Positions 35,540 to 43,925 of a stretch of DNA of 64,000 nucleotides are shown piece after piece. Within the stretch, counting starts at the first letter, position 1. Every line of letters starts with the position of its first letter. Source of the stretch: Turritopsis dohrnii (Eukaryota > Cnidaria > Hydrozoa > Anthoathecata > Oceaniidae); the NCBI GenBank assembly GCA_027922465.2, contig BQMF02000025.1, positions 902,501-966,500 on the forward strand, read 5' to 3'. Made by a program: the position numbers and the translations under genes. The notes below the pieces were generated by a model, which saw only the letters and a program-made list of their open reading frames with translations, had not been told where the DNA came from and did no database searches.

Positions 35540-35631
35540 GTTTGGCTGTCAGCGTAAGCTAAGTACTGGCTATCTTCCTCCTCGTGGCGCAACTTGTAAC
35601 GTTTCTTTCAAACGGCTAAATGGTAGTCAGT
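35540..35631 (+). ncRNA. HDV-like ribozyme core of R8 copy 2
   Basis: P2 actggctatc (35565-35574) pairs with ggtagtcagt (35622-35631); P1' gcaact (35589-35594); P4 gttt-ctttc-aaac (35601-35613); then ggctaaat. Relative to copy 1 the P4 loop changes while its stem pairs, and P2 gains a G-U. The 18S partner ggttgc is missing upstream, so this copy should no longer cleave at that position. Confidence 0.75.
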
Positions 35632-35773
35632 GGGCCAGCGGGAGGGGCCATAACCTCCTATCTATACCTTGTGGCAACAAGCCATGCAGACTAACCATCT
35701 GTATGGTGGGTAAATCCTGGTTCCTAATAGCATTAAAGACGAAAGTATTCCAAGTACTACCGGGAACGCGGAA

Positions 35774-36980
35774 GTGTGCGCCGCCGGAACAGAACCGGAT
35801 ACATCTAACGCCGAAAAAGTAAGAGTTCTACATCCGGGAAGTTCCGGATGTTGGAAATGTCCTTTGTGCATTGGCCAATTCAACAACAACGCGGTCATGT
35901 GCAAACACCTGCTGAGATACCATCAAACTACCAAGAAAAATCTCCTTTACGTATGCACGAAATGCAACATGCAAAGTAGTGTATGCAGGAGTATCGGTAA
36001 CACACCTCAGAACGTGTCAGGGTATAGTTGAGCAGCTGCCTGATCCTTACCTTTTGTTCAAATGCCCTCACTGCCCAAGGTCTTTCGAGACCTACCAGGG
36101 GCAGCGACAACATGAGAGAACACAGCATCCCAAGGAATTCAACGAGTCGTTACCGACCAAGAATGTATTTTCCTGGTCAAAAAACGAACTCGAAGAATTG
36201 GCGAAGAAGGTAAAGTCGCTGCGCGCAGAGGCCTTGGGAAAGATTAACATCCTGTTACACGAGTTCTTCCCATACATAACCGTGCAGGCAATTGGGAAGA
36301 TCAGACAGTCTTCGCAGTATCGAAACATCTATACTAGCGAGCTCACTACTGAGCCTGAATGGTACACGAGTATCGGGACCCCCCAGGATAGTGTGGGAAA
36401 TGATAGTTCCCATATGGATTTTGTATCCCTTGACGAATGGATTTCATCTCAAACTAGTTCTGACCCTTTTGACGTCACCCTCAAAGGTTACTTTGAGGGG
36501 CACGCCAGTTGGCAGGAGACGAAGACCATCTTGAGTGACCTAGTTAATTTAGGTCCCACGCCTCCTGCACAAAGAGCACCAAAGACAGCAAAGTCTAAGG
36601 TGAAGAAAGCAACTGGTCGTGTTAGTAGAACGCAATCACGGCGTCAAAAATGGGCAGCTCTACAAGAGCTCTGGAAGAAAGATAGAAAAGGTGCAATTCA
36701 GAGAGTCATCAAAGGTGAATTTAATGTCTCCGGCGATGACTCCTACCCTACACTAGAACAACTAGACCAGTTCTATCGTGAACGACTGGAGCGCGGCTCT
36801 GATGAGGGGTAGCTGGAACAGAGGGACGAAAAGGTCAACAATGTCGTCCTAACCCCATTAGCCCCAGTTGAAGTGTCTACCGCAATCAAAGACACATACA
36901 AGGATACTGCTGCTGGCCCTGACCGATGGCAATTGCGACACCTAAAAGCCATCGGTGGAGAGCGCCTTTCACACCTCTTC
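35774..36980 (+). pseudogene. R8 copy 2 N-terminal protein fragment
   Basis: Zinc fingers (WKCPLCIGQFNNNAVMCKHL, then YVCTKCNMQSSVCRSIG), a frame change near 36000, a third finger (FKCPHCPRSFETYQGQRQH), Myb-like segment (VFSWSKNELEELAKK) and the basic linker read continuously through LDEWISSQTSSDPFDVTLK, the point where copy 1 is frameshifted. A stop at 36810 and another frame lead to TAAGPDRW and the break in RT fingers. It helps show that copy 1's frameshift is recent. Confidence 0.8.
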
Positions 36981-37302
36981 AGAACATCTAAGGGCATCAC
37001 AGACCTGTCATTGCCTTCCTGACTTTGGTTAAACACCAACAGTCCCTCTAAGAAGTCAGTCACGATTCACGATTCTGGAATCGTGTGACTATTTAGCCGG
37101 TTAAGGTCTCGTTCGTTAACGGAATTAACCAGACAAATCACTCCACCAACTAAGAACGGCCATGCACCACCACCCATAGAATCAAGAAAGGGCTCTCAAC
37201 CTGTCAATCCTTATTATGTCTGGACCTGGTGAGTTTTCCCGAGTTGAGTCAAATTAAGCCGCAGACTCCACTCCTGTTGGTGCCCTTCCGTCAATTCCTT
37301 TA
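36981..37302 (-). rRNA. 18S rRNA fragment, unit 2
   Basis: Complement of 18S from acatctaagggcatcac to tcaattccttta. The second insertion site (gttcgttaacgg) is empty here. An 8-bp direct repeat, cacgattcacgattc, marks a small local duplication. Confidence 0.95.
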
Positions 37303-37371
37303 TCTGTCTACAACATGGCTCGTAGCAGTTGTCTATTGAAGGCAACTGACCTACTGGCTAAGTAGATATGT

Positions 37372-37395
37372 CTCCCGTTGTTCTTATTCAGGGAG
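37372..37395 (-). promoter_or_regulatory. 3' UTR hairpin of R8 copy 3
   Basis: ctccc (37372-37376) pairs with gggag (37391-37395), flanked by gtagatatgt and ttctata like copy 1. A neighbouring cagttg/caactg pair at 37326-37348 also matches a different pair at the same place in copy 1. Confidence 0.65.
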
Positions 37396-37605
37396 TTCTA
37401 TATATACAATTAAGCGTATACTCAATCGAGATATAAATGAATGGTGTATATGTATTTTAACACAAGTTAATAAGATTTCTATCCGTCTATCAGGCCATGA
37501 AAATAGCAGTCATAATGAAGTTCTTAGATGGTGCCTGCATATGTTAGCACTCTCATTGATTGTCAATATCTGCAGATGTCTTACAGTTCGGTCTGTACCA
37601 GCACG

Positions 37606-38276
37606 TTTTGTTTTTATCATTATTGTTAGTTTTATATTCCACGTTGACTTGGCTTTGAAAACAGTACATCAACTAAATACAAAGAAACTAACTGATTAAA
37701 CATTTTTGACAAAAAGTAGTAGTGGCAGAACGTGGCAGCATATCTTCGGTTTGCCACTAACTCTTGCCTGACTGTCTGAGACAGGTGAACTTTTTTTTGA
37801 GCAATCAAAATGTTTTAAAACCGATAAAAAAAGAGAATCATGAAAAAAAATTTTTTTTTTGCTTTTGTCATAATAGTTGTCTTTAATCGATTTCTTTTAA
37901 TCTATTTTATTCTATATCAGATCGAACGGTTTTTTTTATTCCCTTGATTCATTTAGCACGTGCCTTTTCTTCTCTCCTCCCGTGTGATCTTTTTAAGAAG
38001 AGAAACCGTTTCCCCCTTACGTTTGATAGCACCCATGTTAGAGCGCGTAACTTTTTTTAAAACAAAAGTTAATAAAAAGTTGAAGTTTTCTCTCTATAAA
38101 CTTTGAGTGTATTGTTGCACTGATAAAAGATTGCTTTTACCAGAAGTTGTGACTTTGAATCTGCTTCTGGTTGAACACAAATGTACGAGCCGTTTATAAG
38201 GAAATTTGACGTTTATTGATACAGTGATAAAGAGCAGGTGGACATGTGCGGCGAATGACGCCGCCTTGGCGGCTAG
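37606..38276 (+). mobile_element. Short Helitron copy inserted in R8 copy 3
   Basis: Ends gccgcc-tt-ggcggc-TAG like the Helitron at 24448-27279, in the opposite orientation. Matches its two outer parts and lacks about 1.9 kb of the middle. The base after CTAG is A, not the usual T. The 5' boundary near 37606 is uncertain. Confidence 0.65.
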
Positions 38277-39266
38277 ATTTCACGCAATATTTCGTACTTC
38301 CGTGTCTTTTCGCGTCGTCGGATGTCAAAGACGTTTGCAGATCTTTCGTAAGGTACGGTTATCTCGATAATCGTTGACACTTGTTCTTGAATACAGGTCA
38401 GGTCTGGCTGGTAGCGTTGTAGGTCGAGGAAATAACACTTCTTACGCTGAACGACGGTATTCTGGAACGCCCGCTTGATCTCTTTAGCAAGCTTGTCACA
38501 GATCTTATGGTGGCGCCCCGACCTCAGCCGCTCAGAACGTATGCAATCGTTCAAAATGTGTAGGTCAGTCTCAGCTTGTCTTCCGCACCACCCACACTTA
38601 ATAATCTCTTGAGTAACCTTGCCCCGATGTTCGTTCAACCGTGTAGGATTTGTACCACTCAAGAGTTTCAGAGCAGTGATGAAGTTCTGCCCTGTAAGTA
38701 CGGAAGTGTGCCACAGTCATTGTCTTGAGACTATGGACTGTGTCATACAAGCGAGTCCTTGTCCATTATGAGTTCGTTCAAGAGCTGAGTGCTAATGTAG
38801 CCTTTCTTCAGCACCCGAAATAGGTACTGATGCGTTCAATTTGTTAGCATTGTACACATCAGCCGAGAGTACCACCGCATACTCAACCGAATCTGTGGAT
38901 TGGAGGAGCTTGGCCGACGCTTTCTTACACATGCGTAAAATTGCGTTTTGGATGGCGATTAAGTCTCCTCCGTTTTTGTGGTGGATCCAAGAATTCGGTG
39001 TCCATTCCGGCAAGTGGAAACAACCTTTAAGATGACCTCTAACGGTACGATTGAGTCTCTTTATCTTTGGAATCCCTACATCGGCCAGTCTCAGTTGGTG
39101 AGTGATTTTACTCACAACATCCAGCTTGATTGCGGTGACTTTTTGGACTGGCCTTTAGGATGCCGCTTCGATGTTATTTAGCCACTCCTCCCAGGTGTTC
39201 TGTGGTAGAACAATATCTCCTAGGAGGTTAATGTTAACGCCGAGGTAAGTTGGCAATTCCTCGACA

Positions 39267-39388
39267 CTCCACCAACTAAGAACGGCCATGCACCACCACC
39301 CATAGAATCAAGAAAGGGCTCTCAACCTGTCAATCCTTACTATGTCTAAACCTGGTGAGTTTTCATGTGTTGAGTCAAATTAAGCCGC

Positions 39389-39428
<40 letters not shown>
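39267..39428 (-). rRNA. Duplicated 162-bp 18S fragment
   Basis: Nearly identical to 37141-37302. Lies between R8 copy 3 and the ORF-less element, both ending at the same 18S site. Confidence 0.9.
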
Positions 39429-40019
39429 TCCTTCAACGACTTGGCGAGTGGCGGCAGAATAGGCCTACATCAAGCAGGTAAACTGTCCGGAATACTGCCG
39501 TGTAGATATGTGTCCGATTTCATAGGACTATTAGATGGATACAATAGTAACACAAAATAGTACTAAAATGTGTACATTATATACATTATAAACAATAAAA
39601 GTACATAGCATTTGCTGCTTCGTACATTAGCTAATGATATGAGCAATGGTCGATGGCTGCGATAACTGGAAAGGATAACTATGTTCCCTCCAGCCCGTAC
39701 AATAAATTTTTGTCCTAGATGCTCAGCAGTCGTCGAAACCCACCAATGAAGGGGTTAGCTTCAATTGGCTTTGGATGGGCAAAATGGTCAGTTATACCGC
39801 TGCCGTCGGTCACGGACTACCATTTGGCCATACCTTGCGGTATGTTACCGGTTGCGCCACGGGGACGCAGGTAGCCGCACTTAGCTGGGGCTATCAAGTC
39901 CTCCACTTACTACGAATCGAGCTCTTTAGGGCATTGTCCCGAAAGGAGTACCCAAGGCTGAGCCTTACAGGCGCGTACCAAGGCACCCCGTCAGCGTATT
40001 TGTAGGTTGGTGCTTGGCC
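39429..40019 (-). mobile_element. ORF-less R8 derivative (SIDE-like) at the R8 site
   Basis: 591 bases inserted at the R8 site with both element ends: an HDV-like ribozyme next to upstream 18S and a 3' region with the conserved hairpin (gtcc/ggac, 39512-39528, after gtagatatgt). No RT or zinc-finger coding is present. Short internally deleted elements with these parts are known for R2 in flies. Its ribozyme differs from those of copies 1 and 2, so it derives from another R8 subfamily and must use RT in trans. Confidence 0.8.
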
Positions 40020-40035
40020 TTTCAGCTTTGCAACC
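39813..40035 (-). ncRNA. HDV-like ribozyme of the ORF-less R8 element
   Basis: P1 ggttgc in 18S (40035-40030) pairs perfectly with gcaacc (39855-39850); P4 is atacc-gcaa-ggtat with a GNRA loop (39843-39830); ggtaac and ggccaaat hold the core; P2 is cggctacc/ggtagtccg with one bulge. P1 and P4 differ from copy 1 and remain paired. P3 is weaker than in copy 1. Confidence 0.75.
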
Positions 40036-41444
40036 ATACTTCCCCCGGAATCCAAAAACTTTGGTTTCCCGTAAGGTGCCAACAGGGTCGTACAATAACG
40101 CCCGCTGATCCTTAGTCGACATCGTTTATGGTTAGAACTAGGACGGTATCTGATCGTCTTCAATCCTCTAACTTTCGTTCTTGATTAATGAAAACACTCT
40201 TGGCAAGTGCTTTCGCAGTTGTTTGTCTTTCGTAAATCCAAGAATTTCACCTCTGACAACGAAATACGGACGCCCCCAATTGTCCCTCTTAATCATTACT
40301 TCGGTCCTAGAAACCAACAAAATAGGACCAAAGTCCTATTCCATTATTCCATGCTCATGTATTCAAGCGATAGCCTACTTTGAACACTCTAATTTTTTCA
40401 AAATAAACGTCGTAAATCCTACGCACACTCAGTGAAAGGCACACGCAGTCTTTGCGAAGAAGAACAAACCAGTCAGTAACACACCTTGCGGCGGACCAAC
40501 TGGCCCGTCCCGAAATCCAACTACGAGCTTTTTAACTGCAACAACTTTAATATACGCTATTGGAGCTGGAATTACCACGGCTGCTGGCACCAGACTTGCC
40601 CTCCAATTGATCCTCGTTAAAGGATTTAAATGGTACTCATTCCAATTGGGAGACCTAATAAGACCCCGTATCGTTATTTCTTGTCACTATTTTATAAGAA
40701 AAACAAAGACAAAAAACGCGATTTTGTTCATGCTAAACGTTTCGGTGTTTATTATACCATGATCACTAGCTCAATATACAATTTATCAAGTTCATACAAA
40801 TATAACGATTTTTCAACATTCCTAATATCTGATTGTAACTTATAAATCTTTTTTCGTAACTTCTCCAAGTTTCTGAACTTGATTAAAAATGCGTGCCCAT
40901 GTCTTTTTGATAAGATACCTATAAATGATCGAGAACTGGGCCATATCAATTTTATAAGAAAAACATAGACACTACCTCCCCGAGTTGGGATTGGGTAATT
41001 TTCGTGCCTGCTGCCTTCCTTAGATGTGGTAGCCGTTTCCCAGGCTCCTTCTCCGGAATCGAACCCTAATTCTCCGTCACCCGTTACAACCATGGTAAGC
41101 CACTACCTTACCATCGACAGTTCATAGGGCAGAAATTTGAATGAAACATCGCCGGCGCTAGGCCATGCGATTCGAAAAGTTATCATGAATCACCAAGTAG
41201 ACGAACCACGAGGACTCGCATTGGTTTTTAATCTAATAAATACATCCCTTCCAGAAGTCGGGATTTTTCGCATGTATTAGCTCTAGAATTACCACAGGTA
41301 TCCATGTAGTAAAAGGTACAATCAAATAAACAATAACTGATTTAATGAGCCATTCGCAGTTTCACAGTACAAGTGCTTATACTTAGACATGCATGGCTTA
41401 ATCTTTGAGACAAGCATATGACTACTGGCAGGATCAACCAGGTA
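40020..41444 (-). rRNA. 18S rRNA 5' half with a small insertion
   Basis: Continuous complement of 18S from the R8 site to its 5' end (ctggcaggatcaaccaggta at 41425-41444), interrupted only at 40690-40969. Confidence 0.95.
40690..40969. mobile_element. 280-bp AT-rich insertion in 18S
   Basis: Flanked by a 5-bp repeat of 18S (cacta) and starting and ending with nearly the same 20 bases (ttttataagaaaaacawaga). The interior is AT-rich. The minus-strand frame at 40752-41093 merges it with 18S and is not a gene. Family unknown. Confidence 0.6.
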
Positions 41445-41992
41445 ACTACCTTCACTAGCACTTCCTAAGAAGTGTAGTAGCGAAACACAGGACAGATCGA
41501 GATCTGACACTGTGGTTCGTTAGTTAGTTGTAACCATCACAGGACCGATGGCTCCAGGAGCGCCCGGACGGAGAAATGGACGAGCATTTCAACTCCAAAC
41601 CCGAACTGCCTCAAGTTTGCCACGTCTGTAGTAACCCTCACTGTACCTAAGCTCTGCTTAACACAGCTACATAGAGCTGTCCAGCTCGGCCAATGGTACT
41701 AATCTGCGAAGAAGTATTAGTTCTTCCGATTCTGAAAAGGACAGGTTAGCAAAGCTTTGTCGTACACACACAACTCAATGATTAACACCGACTATAAAGC
41801 GTGTTCTAGTCCCTTTCGCCCACTGGAGCCTGTACCATGCCGAAACCTGAAGAACTTTTCCTCAGAGCCAACATAGTCACTATTAGACCCCGATACCAAC
41901 GCTTGTAAGGCCAGTGTATCGATTCAGAACTGCGAACCGTCTCAGTTTTCACATAGACTTTTCGACTGCTGACTACACTACCCCACATTATA

Positions 41993-42030
41993 TAGGGCAG
42001 TTTTTCGAAACCACTCCGCCTGACCCCAAT
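41993..42030 (-). repeat. Dispersed ~38-bp hairpin motif, copy B
   Basis: gggcag, ttttcgaaaccactccgcc, ctgacccc: outer blocks pair with one bulge. Confidence 0.7.
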
Positions 42031-42224
42031 TTCAGAAAAGACAGAAATGTTTAAGTCGCACGGCAACTACCTTCCCCTTGTCCAATCTTCACCAAACTTT
42101 GCCCAGTTGGTGCCCCGCCCTTACTGAGTTCAACCAAAATAACAACTTGTGTGCCACATCCTGTTGCCACGCCCATTACCAAATATGTTAATAAGGGGGA
42201 AAAAGGTGCCTTAATTAACCAATA

Positions 42225-42258
42225 GAAACTGGAAACCACACCGCCCTAACCCAATTGT
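42225..42258 (-). repeat. Dispersed hairpin motif, copy C (weak)
   Basis: ggaaaccacaccgccctaac matches the core of copies A and B. The left flank no longer pairs. Confidence 0.5.
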
Positions 42259-42294
42259 TACCGGTGAGGCCAACTTACAGATTGTAGATCACAG

Positions 42295-42366
42295 GCATGC
42301 AGTAGCCTTATGGTAAAGTGCGCGCCTGAGGTCCGTGAGGTCGAGAGTTCTATCCCCACCAAGGTC
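42295..42366 (+). repeat. tRNA-like (SINE-type) segment in the spacer
   Basis: gtagccttatggtaaagtgc resembles an A box region and gagttctatcccc a decayed B box at tRNA spacing. Probably a SINE head; a functional tRNA is unlikely. Confidence 0.5.
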
Positions 42367-42413
42367 AAAAAGTGAGGGTATGTCAATGTGACTAACTTCG
42401 GTTGAACAAGAAC

Positions 42414-42511
42414 AGAACATGTGGAGAACATGTTGTGAACACTGCGAGAATATGTAGAGAACATGTTATAAACACAGCCAGAACATGTAAAGGAAATGTT
42501 GAAAACATGTG
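42414..42511 (-). repeat. 33-bp spacer repeat, three units
   Basis: Units at 42414, 42447 and 42480 share agaacatgtrgagaacatgtt-type cores. Position in the spacer resembles enhancer-type repeats in other rDNAs, without proof. Confidence 0.75.
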
Positions 42512-42542
42512 AGCCGAAGTTCCTTTTCCACAAAATTTTGGG

Positions 42543-42733
42543 TATGACACGGCACAAATCTCCAAACTAAAAAAAAATATGACACGGCACAAGTCTGCAA
42601 CTAAAAAAAGGTATGACACGGCACCAGAAAGTCCGTAAAAAAAATTGGATATGACACGGCACCAGAGGCGCCGATAAAAAAAAATGGATATGACACGGCA
42701 CAAGAGGTACCTTAAAAAAAAAAAAAGGACTTG
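42543..42733 (-). terminator. Array of five T-tract repeats downstream of 28S (putative Pol I termination region)
   Basis: In the direction of rRNA transcription, five copies of gtgccgtgtcata occur 34-39 bp apart, each preceded by a run of 7-13 T. The first T-run begins about 20 bases after the 28S 3' end. Repeated terminators after 28S are usual in animal rDNA; the role is inferred from position and repetition. Confidence 0.55.
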
Positions 42734-42750
42734 TCACGATACTGTGACAA
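42731..42750 (-). terminator. Hairpin at the 28S 3' end
   Basis: ttgtcac and gtgacaa pair around six bases, followed in sense by a T-run. It could be a 3' processing hairpin. Confidence 0.55.
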
Positions 42751-43139
42751 ATCTGTCGAACAGAGGCTTAATCTCAGAAGATCGTAGCACAGAGGCTACT
42801 CTACTTTTTACAATACCACGTTCTTGTTTAAGTCGTCTGCATAGGATTTATCTCTGGAAATTTTAGAATTTGATGTTTGCAGCACCTCAACGGTTTTTCT
42901 CCGAATAGGTACATTGGGACTCAGGGACGACTAAAGCCGCCCTATTCTCGTTCGCCTAAGATTTACCAGAGGTAATTATCGTTGCCTTCTAGCACGGATT
43001 CTGACTTAGAGGCGTTCAGTCATAATCCAACAGATGGTAGCTTCGCACCATTGCCTTTTCAAGCAAGTGCAAATGCCAATTGTCTGAATCTGCGGTTCCT
43101 CTCGTACTGAGCAGAATTACTATTGCAACAACACTTCAT

Positions 43140-43190
<51 letters not shown>

Positions 43191-43297
43191 ACCTATTAGT
43201 GGGTGAACAATCCAACACTTAGTGAATTCTGCTTCAGAATGATAGGAAGAGCCGACATCGATGGATCAAAAAGCAACGTCGCTATGAACGCTTGGCT

Positions 43298-43340
<43 letters not shown>

Positions 43341-43704
43341 AGCTTAAAGCTCCTAAAGACTAAAGGATCGATAGGCCATGCTTTCACAGTTTGTATTCAT
43401 ACTGAAAATTAAAATCAAGTGAGCTTTTACCCTTTTGTTCTACATGAGATTTCCGTTCTCATTGAGTTCACCTTAGGACACCTGCGTTATCATTTGACAG
43501 ATGTGCCGCCCCAGCCAAACTCCCAACCTGACAGAGTCTTCGACACGGATCGACACGCCAATGGTGCCTTAATTCTAGAAAATGGGCCGTGAATCCCGCC
43601 TCCGCTCAATCGAATAAGTAAAAAAACTATAAGAGTTGTGGTATTTCACTGTTGAATTGCTTCTCCCACCTACCCTACACCTCCTATGTCTTTTCACAGA
43701 GTCA

Positions 43705-43742
<38 letters not shown>

Positions 43743-43809
43743 GATTTAGCCAAGCCCGTTCCCTTGGCTGTGATTTCGCTAGATAGTAGATAGGGACAGT
43801 GGGAATCTT

Positions 43810-43858
<49 letters not shown>
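42745..43858 (-). rRNA. 28S rRNA 3' part
   Basis: Complement of 28S from its 3' end (tgacaaatctgtcgaacag) to the R2 site (gaggcatttggcta). Landmarks gggtgaacaatccaacactt and tcactaattagatgacgagg are present. Confidence 0.95.
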
Positions 43859-43925
43859 GTAATATTCTATATTTCAATAGTAACTTTCCCTTTTTAAGGA
43901 GGTGGTCCTCCATATATTTACACAA

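Larger units (their letters stand above)
35442..36980 (+). mobile_element. R8 copy 2, inverted and 3'-truncated
   Basis: Thirteen bases of 18S (caaagctgaaact, 35441-35453; the first is shared with the preceding element) precede an R8 leader and the N-terminal half of its protein on the plus strand, opposite to all neighbouring rDNA. It stops in the RT fingers at about 36980, where 18S begins in the other orientation. Loss of a 3' end is not expected from target-primed insertion, so an inversion or recombination is implied. Confidence 0.85.
37303..39266 (-). mobile_element. R8 copy 3, 5'-truncated, carrying a Helitron fragment
   Basis: It joins 18S at the R8 site on the left. Its 3' UTR has a ctccc/gggag hairpin (37372-37395). 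Protein remnants at 38662-38277 and 39115-38792 include the CCHC knuckle CGWCGRQAETDLHILNDC, PDLTC endonuclease start and thumb SKITHQLRLADVGIPKIKR; the last residues (LQILTINESANI) are at 37500-37600. On the right it ends in the RT and meets a repeated 162-bp piece of 18S. Confidence 0.8.
41445..42744 (-). other. rDNA spacer: external transcribed and intergenic spacer
   Basis: Lies between the 28S 3' end of the upstream unit (42745) and the 18S 5' end (41444). At 1.3 kb it is short. It holds two copies of the dispersed hairpin motif, a tRNA-like segment, a 33-bp repeat and a 35-39-bp repeat array. A TATATA-like ttatatagg lies at 41988. The Pol I promoter could not be placed. Confidence 0.75.

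Noticed and set aside
40752..41093. 113-residue minus-strand frame with a helical stretch
   Set aside because: Half is 18S rRNA and half the 280-bp insertion; no start context or family.
41993..42030. Hammerhead ribozyme suggested by cgaaac in the dispersed motif
   Set aside because: The required ctgatga core is absent in all copies.
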